Shown: positions 37,580 to 47,772 of the stretch, one piece after another
Position numbering within the stretch: position 1 is the stretch's first letter
Layout: the number at the start of each line of letters is the position of its first letter
Source of the DNA: Schaalia sp. JY-X169
GTDB taxonomy: Bacteria > Actinomycetota > Actinomycetes > Actinomycetales > Actinomycetaceae
Direction: 5' to 3'
DNA: 64,000 bases
Assembly (NCBI RefSeq): GCF_014069575.1
Contig: NZ_CP059675.1
Span: 558,001-622,000, forward strand
Made by a program: the position numbers and the translations under genes
The notes under the pieces: model-generated
Told to the model about the DNA's origin: nothing
The model's database searches: none
What the model saw: the letters and a program-made list of their open reading frames with translations, nothing else

Positions 37580-38704
37580 GTGAGCTATGAGGTAGAAATT
37601 GGTAGGGGAAAGCGTGGGCGTAGAGCTTACAGCTTGGACGATATTGCTCTGATACCAGCGCGTCGTACCAGGGACCCCGAAGATGTCAATGTCTCATGGC
37701 AGCTGGACGCATACCACTTGGATATTCCAGTGCTTGCAGCACCCATGGACTCCGTGATGAGCCCCAGCACAGCAGTTGAGATTGGTCGACTTGGTGGCGT
37801 TGGCGTCCTCGACCTCGACGGGCTGTGGACACGATATGAGGATCCACTTCCACTTCTGGAAGAGATTGTCCGGGCCCCGGATAGCGATATCACTTCGCGG
37901 CTCCAACAAATCTACTCCGCACCCATCAGGGACGAGCTGATTGGTCAGCGCCTTGAGGAGATGCGTGTTGCCGGCGTGACGGTGGCCGGGCGACTTTCCC
38001 CGCAGCGGACCCAACGGCACTGGCGAACTGCGGTCGAGGCCGGGATCGAGCTGTTCGTGATTCGTGGCTCCACGGTGTCTGCTGAACACGTCTCAAGCAG
38101 AAGTGAGCCCCTGAACCTCAAGCGCTTCATCTATGAACTGGACGTCCCTGTTGTTGTCGGGGGAGTGGCGACGTACACGGCGGCGCTGCACCTGATGCGT
38201 ACGGGGGCGGCTGGTGTTCTGGTGGGATTTGGTGGCGGGGCCGCACATTCCACGCGTCAATCGCTAGGGATCCACGCGCCAAACGCGACGGCCATAGGCG
38301 ATGTTGCGGCAGCTAGGCGCGATTACCTTGATGAATCGGGTGGTCGCTATGTCCACGTCATTGCCGATGGAGGTATGGGGCGAAGTGGTGACATGATCAA
38401 GGCTATCGCCTGTGGGGCTGATGCTGTCATGTTGGGGGCCGCCCTCGCACGCGCCACTGAAGCTCCGGGCCGTGGTTGGCATTGGGGTTCGGAAGCCACC
38501 CACCCCGAGGTACCCCGCGGACACCGGGCTCACGTGGGAACTGTGGGCACTTTTGAGCAGATTCTTTACGGTCCGTCGGTGCGTGACGACGGATACCTGA
38601 ACTTCATCGGCGCCCTGAAGCGTGCGATGGCAACGACTGGATACGCAGAAGTGAAGGATCTGCAAAGGGTCGAGGTCGTGGTCAGCCCTTACAGACCAAC
38701 GTAA
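37580..38704 (+). CDS. guaB3: GuaB3 family IMP dehydrogenase-related protein
   Basis: Barrel-only IMPDH relative, 374 residues, no CBS domains. VEIGRGKRGRRAYSLDDIALIPARRTRDPEDV, LAAPMDSVMSP, VVVGGVATYTAALHLMRTGAAGVLVGFGGGAAHSTRQSLG and VIADGGMGRSGDMIKAIACGADAVMLG match the actinobacterial family. Where GuaB has the catalytic Cys (SICTTR) this protein reads AAHSTR. The true reaction of this branch is less settled than GuaB's. GTG start without SD. Confidence 0.92.
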   Translation: MSYEVEIGRGKRGRRAYSLDDIALIPARRTRDPEDVNVSWQLDAYHLDIPVLAAPMDSVMSPSTAVEIGRLGGVGVLDLDGLWTRYEDPLPLLEEIVRAPDSDITSRLQQIYSAPIRDELIGQRLEEMRVAGVTVAGRLSPQRTQRHWRTAVEAGIELFVIRGSTVSAEHVSSRSEPLNLKRFIYELDVPVVVGGVATYTAALHLMRTGAAGVLVGFGGGAAHSTRQSLGIHAPNATAIGDVAAARRDYLDESGGRYVHVIADGGMGRSGDMIKAIACGADAVMLGAALARATEAPGRGWHWGSEATHPEVPRGHRAHVGTVGTFEQILYGPSVRDDGYLNFIGALKRAMATTGYAEVKDLQRVEVVVSPYRPT

Positions 38705-38802
38705 CAAAGACATGGCAAGCCGTTGCCTCAACACTCGGCCTGAACCAGCCGCAACCAAATCGGCATCAAACGTAATAGAGAAGCGATCTCAAGGAGAAAA
38801 AC

Positions 38803-40197
38803 ATGACGGAATACCGCATTGAGCACGACACGATGGGTGAAGTTAAGGTACCCAAGGATGCCCTCTACGCCGCACAAACCCAACGTGCCGTAGAGAACTT
38901 CCCGATTTCCGGTGAAACCCTCAAGCCCCACCACATTGCCGCCCTCGGACAGATCAAGCGTGCGGCTGCTCTAGCAAACCAGGAACTTGGTGTCGTCGAC
39001 GGTGAGATCGCACAGGCAATCGTCGAGGCCTCAGATGAGGTAATCGCGGGCAAGCACGACAAAGAGTTCCCGATTGACGTTTTCCAGACAGGGTCCGGAA
39101 CGTCCTCGAACATGAACACGAACGAGGTCGTGGCAAGCCTGGCATCAACCATTGCGGGTAAGTCAGTGCACCCCAACGACCATGTCAATGCTTCTCAGTC
39201 TTCGAACGACGTCTTCCCTTCGTCAATCCACATTGCCGCCTACCAGGCTGTAGTTGAGGTGCTTCTTCCGGGGCTGAAGACCCTGCAGAACTCGCTGGAA
39301 AACAAGGCTGTGGAGTTCGAGGGCGTCGTCAAGTCCGGCCGTACCCACCTCATGGATGCCACCCCAATCATGCTGGGCCAGGAGTTTTCAGGCTTCGCGC
39401 AGGCAATGAAGTACGGTGTTGAGCGGGTCGAGGGCGCACTGCCGAGGCTCGCGGAGCTTCCTCTAGGCGGGACAGCGGTCGGTACAGGGATCAACACGCC
39501 TGCGGGTTTCTCCGCTCGTGTTATTGAGCTGATTGCTGAGAACACGGGACTTCCTTTCACTGAAGCCCCGAACCACTTCGAGGCTCAGGCTGCGCAGGAC
39601 TCCCTCGTGGAGCTTTCCGGGCAGCTGCGCACAGTTGCTGTTTCCCTGGTCAAGATCGCCAATGATCTGCGTTGGATGGGATCCGGCCCCCGCACGGGTC
39701 TGGGTGAAATCAGCCTTCCCGATCTGCAGCCAGGGTCGTCAATCATGCCGGGCAAGGTCAACCCCGTGCTGCCTGAAGCAACAGTCATGGTGGCAGGGCA
39801 GGTCATCGGTAATGATGCGGCTATTGCATTTGCGGGTTCGCAGGGCAACTTTGACCTGCTGGTGATGCTGCCGGTTATGGCTGCGAACCTCCTGCAGTCC
39901 ATAAATATCCTGGGCAATGTTTCGCGCACCTTGGCCGACCGCTGCGTTGATGGAATCACCGCAAACGTCGAGGCATGCCGCCGCTATGCAGAGTCGTCAC
40001 CCTCGATCGTCACGCCTCTTAACCGTCTGATCGGTTACGAGAATGCCGCGAAGATTGCCAAGCACTCGGTCAAGAACGATATGACTGTTCGCGAGGCCGT
40101 TGAGGACCTTGGATTCGTTGAGCGTGGGGAAGTCACTTCGGAGCAGCTCGACGCCGCGCTTGACGTCTACTCCATGACGGGTCCGAAGCAGAGCTAA
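38803..40197 (+). CDS. fumC: Fumarate hydratase class II
   Basis: Interconverts fumarate and malate, next after SDH in the TCA cycle. [27 protein letters not shown] start, [31 protein letters not shown] and the lyase signature [11 protein letters not shown] (near residue 312). 464 residues, all complete. AAGGAG lies 7-8 bases before the ATG. Its 3' end faces the minus-strand nadE cluster across palindrome copy 4. Confidence 0.97.
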   Translation: MTEYRIEHDTMGEVKVPKDALYAAQTQRAVENFPISGETLKPHHIAALGQIKRAAALANQELGVVDGEIAQAIVEASDEVIAGKHDKEFPIDVFQTGSGTSSNMNTNEVVASLASTIAGKSVHPNDHVNASQSSNDVFPSSIHIAAYQAVVEVLLPGLKTLQNSLENKAVEFEGVVKSGRTHLMDATPIMLGQEFSGFAQAMKYGVERVEGALPRLAELPLGGTAVGTGINTPAGFSARVIELIAENTGLPFTEAPNHFEAQAAQDSLVELSGQLRTVAVSLVKIANDLRWMGSGPRTGLGEISLPDLQPGSSIMPGKVNPVLPEATVMVAGQVIGNDAAIAFAGSQGNFDLLVMLPVMAANLLQSINILGNVSRTLADRCVDGITANVEACRRYAESSPSIVTPLNRLIGYENAAKIAKHSVKNDMTVREAVEDLGFVERGEVTSEQLDAALDVYSMTGPKQS

Positions 40198-40207
40198 CCC
40201 GCTGCCC

Positions 40208-40283
40208 AAATGTATGTGTGGGGGCCCAATGTGCGTCTGGGGTATCGACCCCAGACGCACATTGGGCCCCGTCGTATACATTT
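40208..40283. repeat. 76-bp palindromic intergenic element, copy 4
   Basis: Starts AAATGTATGTGTGGGG and ends CGTATACATTT. The central hairpin is the longest of the family: 18 bp perfect (CCCAATGTGCGTCTGGGG with its complement, loop TATCGA). Lies 10 bases after the fumC stop and between convergent genes, where it could terminate both. Confidence 0.92.
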
Positions 40284-40334
40284 GAGGACCCGCGCCTCTA
40301 AGGTCGCCGCTGTCGCCCGTGAAGCCCAGACGCG

Positions 40335-40595
40335 CTAGACCTGGGTTGTGCGACCTCTGTAGACCAGAATGCCTGTGAGGACGATGCCGACCAACGCAAT
40401 CACAATGATGTAGCCAGCCGTCTGCAGCGCAGGGTATGTCGCCATCACTCCGAAGGTGAGGGCCTGAATCAGGGAAACCGCAGCCCCGCCCGTGTAGTAG
40501 GCGCGCTTCTTGGCGGGAGAAACCCTCGCGATTACCGCCAGGGCGCCCGCCAGAACACCGAACGCTACCGCCAAGACAAACACTAAGACAGTCAT
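40335..40595 (-). CDS. Small membrane protein of unknown function
   Basis: 86 residues with two or three hydrophobic segments (VLVFVLAVAFGVLAGALAVIA; AVSLIQALTFGVMATY; GYIIVIALVGIVLTGILVY) and a short basic loop SPAKKR. ATGA overlap with nadE suggests translational coupling. No family recognised; codon use and overlap support it as real. Confidence 0.6.
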   Translation of the reverse strand: MTVLVFVLAVAFGVLAGALAVIARVSPAKKRAYYTGGAAVSLIQALTFGVMATYPALQTAGYIIVIALVGIVLTGILVYRGRTTQV

Positions 40596-42727
40596 GCTTC
40601 CGGCGTCCCTTCGTCTTGGAGTCGCAGGTCTGGTTTAGTCGCTCTGGGGTCTGGTTCAGTCGCGCTGGGGTCCGGTTCCGGTGTGTTGGGCGTTGGCTCA
40701 AGCCCGTTGAGGTTGGCCTCGAGCTGTTCCAGCTCTGCAAGCCAAGGCGCGGCCAGTGCATCCGATGGCATCCGCCAGTCACCGCGCGGTGACAACGAGC
40801 CCCCGGCCATCACCTTCGGGCCATTCGGTAGCGTAGAACGTTTGTATTGACTGGTAAAGAACCGCCTGAAGAAAACCCCCAGCCACTTCACCATCTCAGC
40901 TCGCGAGTACTTCTCACCCCATGCAACCTCTTGCATGAAGAGTATCTTCGCCGGTCCGAACCCCGCATTCAGCAGGTGGTAGAGCGTGAAATCCTGCAGT
41001 TCGTACGGGCCGATAGCAGCCTCCGTCGACTGCCCGCCGCCATCGTTACCCGGCACCAGTTCTGGGGAAATTTCCGTGTTGAGAATGCTGGATAGCACGC
41101 CCGTGACCGACTTCCCGAAGGACTCGGAACTGATCACCCAGCGTAATACCTCTTGAATCATGGTCTTAGGAAGGCCGGCATTGACGCCATAGTGACTCAT
41201 GTGGTCGCCAACGCCAAACGTGCACCACCCAAGCGCCAATTCAGACAGGTCACCCGTACCCACAACGATCCCGTGGTTCTGCCCTGCCAAGCGGAACAGG
41301 TAGTCAGTCCGCAGACCAGCCTGAACGTTCTCAAACGTCACGTCGTACACGGGCTGCCCTCCGCCAAAAGGATGACCCATTGCCGTGAGCATTGCGCGTG
41401 CAGCCGGACGTATGTCCAACTCCTCGAAAGTCACCCCGACCTCGTTGGAAAGGATCTCAGCATTCGTTCGCGTCTTCTCCGAAGTGCCGAAACCGGGCAT
41501 GGTGAACGCGAGAATATCGCTGCGAGGACGCCCCAGCTCATCCATTGCACGCGCCGCAACAAGCAATGCGAGAGTCGAGTCAAGCCCGCCAGAGACTCCG
41601 ATGATCAGCTTTGAAGTGTTGATGGCGACCATGCGCCGTACCAGGGCGCTCACCTGGATAGCCATCGCCTCTTCCGCCGGGGCATCCACCTGGGATTCGA
41701 CACCGCCCATGAACGGGAAGCGAGCAATCGCACGGTGAACCCCGACATCGTGGCGCGGAGGCGCAAGTTCCACACTTACAACCGCAGGCGGCTCACCGAC
41801 CTCGGCGGTGTGTGCGTTGTCTGCGAAAGTGTTCTGTTTGCGTCGCCGATTCACCAGCAGGTCCACGTCGACGTCCGCGACGGTGATGTCGAGGGCGGGA
41901 CGGAACGTAGTGGTATGAGCAAGTGTCTGCCCGACCTCGCAAATCAAGGTTTCTCCATCCCACGCCAAATCGGTGGAGGACTCACCAAAGCCCGCCGCCG
42001 AATAGACGTAGGCCGCTAGAGAAGTGAGGGACTGGGCTGCAATCAGAGAGTGCCGCGTTGAGGTTCGCCCCACTGTCGCTGGGGAAGCCGACAGATTAGC
42101 GATGATGGTTGCCCCCTGGAGGGCAGCTACGGACGAGGGTGCAATGGGTACCCACACGTCCTCGCAAATCTCTACGGCCAGACGGAACCCCGGAAGATCG
42201 CTTGCTTCGACCTGGAAGGAGCCGAAGGGGAAGACGCCTTCCTCGCCCTCGGAATCCTCCACCAGTCGCCCATCCCAACGCGTCGCCTTCACTTCGCTGA
42301 TTGCATCGAGAGTTGAAAAATACCGTTTCTCATAGAACTCGCTGTATGCAGGCAGGTGCATCTTGGGGGTGATTCCCAGGATTCGCCCTCGATGGACGAC
42401 CACTGCGCAGTTGTAGAGGCGGTCGCGCAGTTCCAGGGGGGCGCCGAAAACCAGGATGGGGAAGAGGTCTGCCGAGGCAGCCACGATCTCATCGATTCCC
42501 AGGCGTACTGCCGCCAACAGGGGAGCGCTGAAAACCAGGTCATCTATGGAGTATCCGGTGAGTGTTAACTCAGGGAACACCGCAACCGCAACTGCCTCCT
42601 CATGACATGCCCGCGCAGCGCGAATTACCTCTGCTGCATTTGCGGACGGGTCGGCAAGGTGAACGGGCACAGTGACACCGCCAACGCGGACCAGCCCATG
42701 GCAATAGATTGACCTGTACGTATCCAT
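40592..42727 (-). CDS. nadE: Glutamine-dependent NAD+ synthetase
   Basis: Final step of NAD synthesis. N-terminal nitrilase-type glutaminase: Glu53 in FPELTLTGYS, Lys in GITPKMHLPAYSE, Cys in VEICEDVWVP. The C-terminal synthetase has the P-loop IGVSGGLDSTLALLV, GTGDLSELALGWCTFG and FFRRFFTSQYKRSTLPNGPKV. Complete at 711 residues with an added Pro/Asp-rich tail encoded by 21-bp repeats. It starts 5 bases after ackA. Confidence 0.96.
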   Translation of the reverse strand: MDTYRSIYCHGLVRVGGVTVPVHLADPSANAAEVIRAARACHEEAVAVAVFPELTLTGYSIDDLVFSAPLLAAVRLGIDEIVAASADLFPILVFGAPLELRDRLYNCAVVVHRGRILGITPKMHLPAYSEFYEKRYFSTLDAISEVKATRWDGRLVEDSEGEEGVFPFGSFQVEASDLPGFRLAVEICEDVWVPIAPSSVAALQGATIIANLSASPATVGRTSTRHSLIAAQSLTSLAAYVYSAAGFGESSTDLAWDGETLICEVGQTLAHTTTFRPALDITVADVDVDLLVNRRRKQNTFADNAHTAEVGEPPAVVSVELAPPRHDVGVHRAIARFPFMGGVESQVDAPAEEAMAIQVSALVRRMVAINTSKLIIGVSGGLDSTLALLVAARAMDELGRPRSDILAFTMPGFGTSEKTRTNAEILSNEVGVTFEELDIRPAARAMLTAMGHPFGGGQPVYDVTFENVQAGLRTDYLFRLAGQNHGIVVGTGDLSELALGWCTFGVGDHMSHYGVNAGLPKTMIQEVLRWVISSESFGKSVTGVLSSILNTEISPELVPGNDGGGQSTEAAIGPYELQDFTLYHLLNAGFGPAKILFMQEVAWGEKYSRAEMVKWLGVFFRRFFTSQYKRSTLPNGPKVMAGGSLSPRGDWRMPSDALAAPWLAELEQLEANLNGLEPTPNTPEPDPSATEPDPRATKPDLRLQDEGTPEA
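40628..40690 (-). repeat. 21-bp tandem repeats at the 3' end of nadE
   Basis: Three units (40628-40648, 40649-40669, 40670-40690) share GTCTGGTTYAGTCGC-like sequence and encode a PDPRATK-like heptad tail. In frame; outside the catalytic domain. Confidence 0.8.
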
Positions 42728-42732
42728 CGGGG

Positions 42733-43926
42733 TTAGACCACCGTCATCGCTTGGGTGGCGATGGCGAGTTCTTCGTTGGTGGGGACGACCATGACACGCA
42801 CGACGGAGCCCTTGCGAGAGATCGTGATGGCGTCGCGCGGGCGCTGACCGTTTGCCTCTTCGTCCAGAAGCAGTCCGAGAGGCTCAAGCCTTTGGCAGAC
42901 CTCGCGGCGAAGATCAATATCATTTTCACCGATACCGGCCGTGAATGTGAGGACGTCGAGGCCGCCCATCTCCGCAGTGTAGGCACCGATGTACTTGACG
43001 ATGCGGTTGACGTAGATGTTGAGGGCTTCGCGGGCACGCTTGCGGGCGCTGTGGTCACCGGAGCGGGCAATATCGCGAACCTGACGCATATCGTTGTCGC
43101 CGGTCAGTCCCTTCAGACCGGAACGGCGGTTCATCAGTTCGTCGACGTCATCAACTGACATTCCTGCGACGCGTTGCAAATAGAAGGTGACGGCCGGGTC
43201 AATATCACCGGTTCGGGTGCCCATCACCAGTCCCTCAAGTGGCGTCATGCCCATTGAAGTGTCCACGGCGTGATCGCCCACAATCGCAGACGCTGATGCG
43301 CCATTTCCGAGGTGGAGAACAATCTGCTTGAGGTCGCGGCCGCCAAGGATCTCAGAGACGCGTTTCGATACGAAGCGGTGTGAGGTTCCGTGGGCGCCAT
43401 AGCGGCGGATTGAGTAGCGTTCCGCAATGTCGCGGTCGAGGGCGTAGAGGGCAGACTCTGGAGGAAGATCCTGGAAGAACGCGGTGTCGAACACGGCGAC
43501 CTGGGGGATCTGCGGGAGGAGTTCTTGCGCAACCTTGATTCCAACCAGAGCCGGCGGGTTGTGCAGCGGTGCCAGTGTTGAGAGTTCATCAATAAGGCGA
43601 ATCACCCGGTCGTCAACAAGCGCTGGGCCGTTGAAGTAACGGCCACCCTGAACAATGCGGTGACCGACCGCGACAATGTTTGCTTCTTCGAGTGGGGGGC
43701 CGACCTCTTCGAAGAGGTCGAGGATCATCTTCATGGCGTCAGCATGAGTGGGGATGGGTTCAGTAATGTCAACTTCGCGCACCGAGTAGCGGTGGTGCAG
43801 GTGTCCCACGTCCTCGCCAATGCGTTCCGCAAGCCCCTGAGCTACAGAATGCCCAGTGTCCGGATCGATTAGCTGGTACTTGAGGGATGAGGATCCGGAG
43901 TTGATAACCAATACGGTCTGAGGCAT
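42733..43926 (-). CDS. ackA: Acetate kinase
   Basis: LVINSGSSSLKYQLID start, GHRIVQGGRYF, RRYGAHGTSHRFVSKR, HLGNGASASAIVGDHAVDTSMGMTPLEGLVMGTRTGDIDP, and TFTAGIGEND are family signatures. With Pta it converts acetyl-CoA to acetate and ATP. 397 residues. One-base overlap (TAATG) with pta. Confidence 0.97.
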   Translation of the reverse strand: MPQTVLVINSGSSSLKYQLIDPDTGHSVAQGLAERIGEDVGHLHHRYSVREVDITEPIPTHADAMKMILDLFEEVGPPLEEANIVAVGHRIVQGGRYFNGPALVDDRVIRLIDELSTLAPLHNPPALVGIKVAQELLPQIPQVAVFDTAFFQDLPPESALYALDRDIAERYSIRRYGAHGTSHRFVSKRVSEILGGRDLKQIVLHLGNGASASAIVGDHAVDTSMGMTPLEGLVMGTRTGDIDPAVTFYLQRVAGMSVDDVDELMNRRSGLKGLTGDNDMRQVRDIARSGDHSARKRAREALNIYVNRIVKYIGAYTAEMGGLDVLTFTAGIGENDIDLRREVCQRLEPLGLLLDEEANGQRPRDAITISRKGSVVRVMVVPTNEELAIATQAMTVV

Positions 43927-45452
43927 TACTTGTTTCCTTCTGCTTGTGCCTGGGCCTGGACGGCGGTGATTGCCACGGTGTTGACGATGTCTTCAGTTGT
44001 TGCGCCACGGGAGAGGTCGTTGATTGGTTTAGCCAACCCCTGAAGGATTGGGCCAACCGCGACGGCGCCCGCGGTGCGCTGCACGGCCTTGTAGGCGATG
44101 TTGCCCGAGTTGAGGTCTGGGAAGACGAGGACGTTTGCCGCGCCCGCGACAGGGGAGCCAGGGGCTTTTTGCTTGCCCGTCGTGGGATCGATGGCCGCAT
44201 CAAACTGGAGTGGGCCCTCAATCGCCAAGTCAGGTGCAGCCTCCCGCGCCAAGTGCGTTGCCTCGGTAACCAGATCGGGTGAAGGGCCGGATCCCGACCC
44301 CAGGGTCGAGTAGGAAAGCAGTGCAACCTTGGGGTCAACACCAAAAGCTCTTGCTGTCTGCGCGCTAGAAAGCGCAATCTGCGCCATTTGCTCCGCGGTG
44401 GGGGAGACAACGACAGCGCAGTCACCAAACACCATGACCCGGTCAGACATGAGCATCAGGAAAGAGGAGGACACCAGGTTGACGCCGGGGGCCATCTTGA
44501 TGATTTGGAATGCGGGGCGGATTGTGTCCGCGGTCGTGTGGGTCGCACCCGACACCATTCCGTCAGCGTCGCCCATTTTCACCATCATGGTGGCGAAGTA
44601 GGTCGGATCTGCAACGACCTTTCGTGCGTCCTCGACCGTCATGCCTTTTGCCGCGCGAAGTCGCGCCAGCTCTTCCGCGTACTTTTCGAAGTGGTTGGGG
44701 TCCGAAGTGGCCAGGATTGTGGCTCCGTCGATGTTCAGTCCGAGGGCGGAGGCCTTGGCACGGATCTCGCCCTCGTTCCCAATTAGGATGATGTCTGCAA
44801 CACCCTGGGCAAGGAGCTCATCAGTTGCTGTGAGAATCCGCTCGTCCTCGGGCTCAGGAAGGACGATCCGTTGCCGGTTCGCCGCGGCTCGCTTGAGAAG
44901 GTCACCCTGAAATGCCAGTGGGGTAACAACGTCAGGCGCCGCTACAAGAAGGGAGTGGATGTCATCTGCCGCAAGCGGTGCGTCGAACACGGGGACTACG
45001 TCTTTAGAGATTGCAACACCTCGGGCGCCAGAGACAACAACGCCAGCCACGGTCGCGTGGTGCCTGCTTGCCCTAGCAAGGAAGGTAGTGATTTCCTGGT
45101 CCAGCAAATTCGCGCTCATTCCCGCCCCGTCCAGTGCATAAACAACGGACAGATCAGCACTTGCCGCCAGATCCAGGTTCCACCCCAGCAGGTCGAATGA
45201 GGGCGACGGAACGGCCCCGACACCCTGCACGATTACGGTGCCCTGCTGTGCCGAGCGTAGGGACACCACACTTTCGCCGAGGGCGGTCTTGGGATTCTTG
45301 ACTAGGTCCGCGGTGGTTCCGCCCGAATAGGCATTGAAGACGCCCAGATCAGAACCCAGTTCGCCCTCTTCGAGGGTTGCTTGAAGATCTTCGAATACCT
45401 GGTTGACGACCTCTGCGGCCTCTGAACCTAAAACTATTAGACGTGAAGACAC
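43926..45452 (-). CDS. pta: Phosphate acetyltransferase
   Basis: The catalytic PTA domain occupies about residues 185-505 (RIVLPEPEDERILTATDELLAQGVADIILIG, MVKMGDADGMVSGATHTTADTIRPAFQII, PTAEQMAQIALSSAQTARAFG, VAVGPILQGLAKPINDLSRGATTEDIVN). The N-terminal 180 residues are a reduced P-loop-like regulatory domain without an obvious Walker A. 508 residues, shorter than the 700-residue E. coli form. GTG start with AAGGA 6 bases upstream. Confidence 0.94.
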   Translation of the reverse strand: MSSRLIVLGSEAAEVVNQVFEDLQATLEEGELGSDLGVFNAYSGGTTADLVKNPKTALGESVVSLRSAQQGTVIVQGVGAVPSPSFDLLGWNLDLAASADLSVVYALDGAGMSANLLDQEITTFLARASRHHATVAGVVVSGARGVAISKDVVPVFDAPLAADDIHSLLVAAPDVVTPLAFQGDLLKRAAANRQRIVLPEPEDERILTATDELLAQGVADIILIGNEGEIRAKASALGLNIDGATILATSDPNHFEKYAEELARLRAAKGMTVEDARKVVADPTYFATMMVKMGDADGMVSGATHTTADTIRPAFQIIKMAPGVNLVSSSFLMLMSDRVMVFGDCAVVVSPTAEQMAQIALSSAQTARAFGVDPKVALLSYSTLGSGSGPSPDLVTEATHLAREAAPDLAIEGPLQFDAAIDPTTGKQKAPGSPVAGAANVLVFPDLNSGNIAYKAVQRTAGAVAVGPILQGLAKPINDLSRGATTEDIVNTVAITAVQAQAQAEGNK

Positions 45453-45606
45453 TGTTATTCCTTACTGGCCCAGTGAAGAGTTACAGCGGGCCATGCAGAC
45501 GAGGTGCGCGCGGGCATTTCCACGTTCCATCGTACCGCTCGCCACTGATTTGTTTCTTCCCCTTTCCTGCCGCTAGGGTGGTGGCTATGTCTCAAAACTT
45601 CCGGTA

Positions 45607-45650
45607 GTCCGATCCGCTTTGTCGCAGTAGCGACAGCGTAACCATCGGAC
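45607..45650. other. Nested inverted repeat in pta-ABC exporter gap
   Basis: GTCCGAT (45607-45613) pairs with ATCGGAC (45644-45650), enclosing TGTCGC-AGTA-GCGACA (45620-45635). It lies in the 304-base divergent region 45453-45756, which otherwise shows no gene. Possible operator or leader structure; no known riboswitch recognised. Confidence 0.4.
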
Positions 45651-45756
45651 AGACGCGCCACACCCCAAGGGCTCCCCAGCGGAGACGAGTGATCTGCGCT
45701 CTCGGTACCAAATCAGACTTTTCTTATAGGAACCTTTACGTCTTTAGAGGCATATT

Positions 45757-47772
45757 ATGGCAAAAAGCTCCCCCACTTCCCCCTTGAACTCAGGGCCCAC
45801 AGAGGCCTCAGGTGCCACGCAGTTTCTTGAAGAGCGCGCGGATGAAGCCGGCATCAAGCTGCCACCTTTGGGTAAAACTCCAAAGCGGTGGCCCAAGATG
45901 CTCCAGGCCCCCAAGGGGCCGCCCCTGTTTTACGGCACCACACAGAAGGGTTTCCTCCTGGCGGTGATGAAGGCATGTCGCGGTCCGATCATCGTTCAAA
46001 CAATCGCCCTGTCAGTTGGCACGGTGATCGGTGCACTGCTTCCCGCCATCATGGGCAGTTCGATAGATTCCGCAATCGACTTTGGTCTTTCGGGACCCAC
46101 CTGGGGGTGGCTTGCACTTTTCGTAGGTTTGATCCTGGTGATGTCACTGGGTGATGGCTTCAACCAGATGGGCGAAATTGCCGCATTCCTCAACGGCTGC
46201 TTCGGTCCGGCGCGGACCGTTGCCCACCGCATTTCACGCGCGGGGCGTGCCGCTAAGCAGGATAAGCCCGCGGGTGACGTTGTCACTGGGATTATTGATG
46301 ACTCAGACAAGGTGGGGGCCGCGGTCCTCTTTGTTGCGGAAGTGGTTTCCTCAATCTTGGCGATCACCGTCGTCACCTTTGTGATGTACCAGATGTCACC
46401 CCTGTTGGCGACAGTTGTCGTCATTGGTTTGCCTATCGCGCTGATCTCGATAGCGCTGCTCGTCAAGCCCATGCAGAAGAAGTTTTCTGTGGTCCGTGAG
46501 GAATCAGGCAAGCTCACCACCATTTCCACCGATGCGGTGATGGGGCTGCGTGTGCTGCGAGGTGTCGGTGGAGAGGACTACTACAACGCTCGTTACAAGG
46601 AGCAGTCCCACCGGGTGCGGGACGCAGGGATCGCCGCGGCCCGCAACCAGGCAGCCCTGAACATCACGCGGACCTCCGTGCCGCAGTTGTTCATCGCGGT
46701 TATCACCGGTTTGGGCGCGTTCTTGACGTTCGAGGGCGTGATCAGCGTCGGGGAACTGGTGGCATTCGCCGGCATGACTGCCTACCTGTCCACGCCCTTC
46801 AGTGTGGCTGGTCAGGCTGCATACCTCGGAACTCGCGCCTGGATTGGTTCCGGAAAGCTTGCTGATTTCTCAGCGGTCGAGCCACCTACCACAGAGGAAC
46901 TTCTGGAGAGTGAAGAGGAACTAGAAGCCGGGGGAGCAATCGATTTCGCCTCCGCGCCGCTCACCGATATGGCAACCGGGGTGTCTATCAAGCCCGGGCT
47001 GCTCACCGCCCTCGTCGCCCCACTTCCCGCTGTTTCGTCGCAGGTGGCGCAGCGTCTTGCTCGCGTCAATGATGAGTTTGAAGTTCGGATCGGGGATAGG
47101 GACGTGCGTCGCCTCCCGTTGGCGACTGTTCGTGAGGGGATCCTTCTGTCCGAGGACGATGCCCAGTTGTTCAGGGGGACCCTTCACTCGGGACTCCGGG
47201 GGAACACCGCAGAATTTCCGCCACCGCGTGGCGTTACCGAACTGGTGTACCGCGAACACATCGAGGAAGCAGCCCGTGAAGAGGGCACCCTATTCCGTCC
47301 CGACCGAGTCCCTGACGATGAACGACTCGCAAAGTCGATGGCGGTGGCTGACGCCGGGGACGTCCTCGACTCCCTTCCAGGAGGGATGGCCGGTTGGCTA
47401 ACTGAGCGGGGGCGAAACCTCAGCGGGGGGCAGCGCCAGCGGGTTGCCCTGGCGCGCGCTATCTACGCAGACGCACCCATCCTCGTGGCTGTTGAACCGA
47501 CCTCGGCCGTCGATTCCCACACGGAAGAGAGGATCTCCAGGGCCATTCGCGAAGAGAGGCAGGGTCGTACCACAGTGGTGGTTACGGCCTCCCCGCTGTG
47601 GTTGGAGAAGTGTGACGAAGTGATTGTGCTGGATGGGGACGGGACCGAGCAGGCCCGTGGAACACATCAGGATTTGAAGGCGCGAGCGGAAAGTGGCGAG
47701 CCGGGGGCTCTGGCCTACGCCGCCATCGTGGACAGAGAGGCAGGTGAGGGCAATGAAACTCCCCGTGGCTAA
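45757..47772 (+). CDS. ABC exporter half 1 with degenerate nucleotide-binding site
   Basis: 671 residues: an N-terminal cytoplasmic lead of about 80, a six-helix ABC exporter domain, then an NBD. The signature NLSGGQRQRVALARA (near residue 555) is perfect. The Walker A position (about 410-430) reads LVAPLPAVSSQVAQ with no GxxGxGKST. Walker B reads ILVAVEPTSAVD (Asp lost). The switch His is replaced (VVTASPLW). This half therefore supplies only the signature to the partner's site. ATG with AGAGG upstream. It overlaps the next gene by 20 bases. Confidence 0.9.
   Translation: MAKSSPTSPLNSGPTEASGATQFLEERADEAGIKLPPLGKTPKRWPKMLQAPKGPPLFYGTTQKGFLLAVMKACRGPIIVQTIALSVGTVIGALLPAIMGSSIDSAIDFGLSGPTWGWLALFVGLILVMSLGDGFNQMGEIAAFLNGCFGPARTVAHRISRAGRAAKQDKPAGDVVTGIIDDSDKVGAAVLFVAEVVSSILAITVVTFVMYQMSPLLATVVVIGLPIALISIALLVKPMQKKFSVVREESGKLTTISTDAVMGLRVLRGVGGEDYYNARYKEQSHRVRDAGIAAARNQAALNITRTSVPQLFIAVITGLGAFLTFEGVISVGELVAFAGMTAYLSTPFSVAGQAAYLGTRAWIGSGKLADFSAVEPPTTEELLESEEELEAGGAIDFASAPLTDMATGVSIKPGLLTALVAPLPAVSSQVAQRLARVNDEFEVRIGDRDVRRLPLATVREGILLSEDDAQLFRGTLHSGLRGNTAEFPPPRGVTELVYREHIEEAAREEGTLFRPDRVPDDERLAKSMAVADAGDVLDSLPGGMAGWLTERGRNLSGGQRQRVALARAIYADAPILVAVEPTSAVDSHTEERISRAIREERQGRTTVVVTASPLWLEKCDEVIVLDGDGTEQARGTHQDLKARAESGEPGALAYAAIVDREAGEGNETPRG

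Noticed and set aside
37580-38704. Second full IMP dehydrogenase
   Set aside because: No CBS domains and the catalytic Cys position reads His; it fits GuaB3, not a duplicate GuaB.
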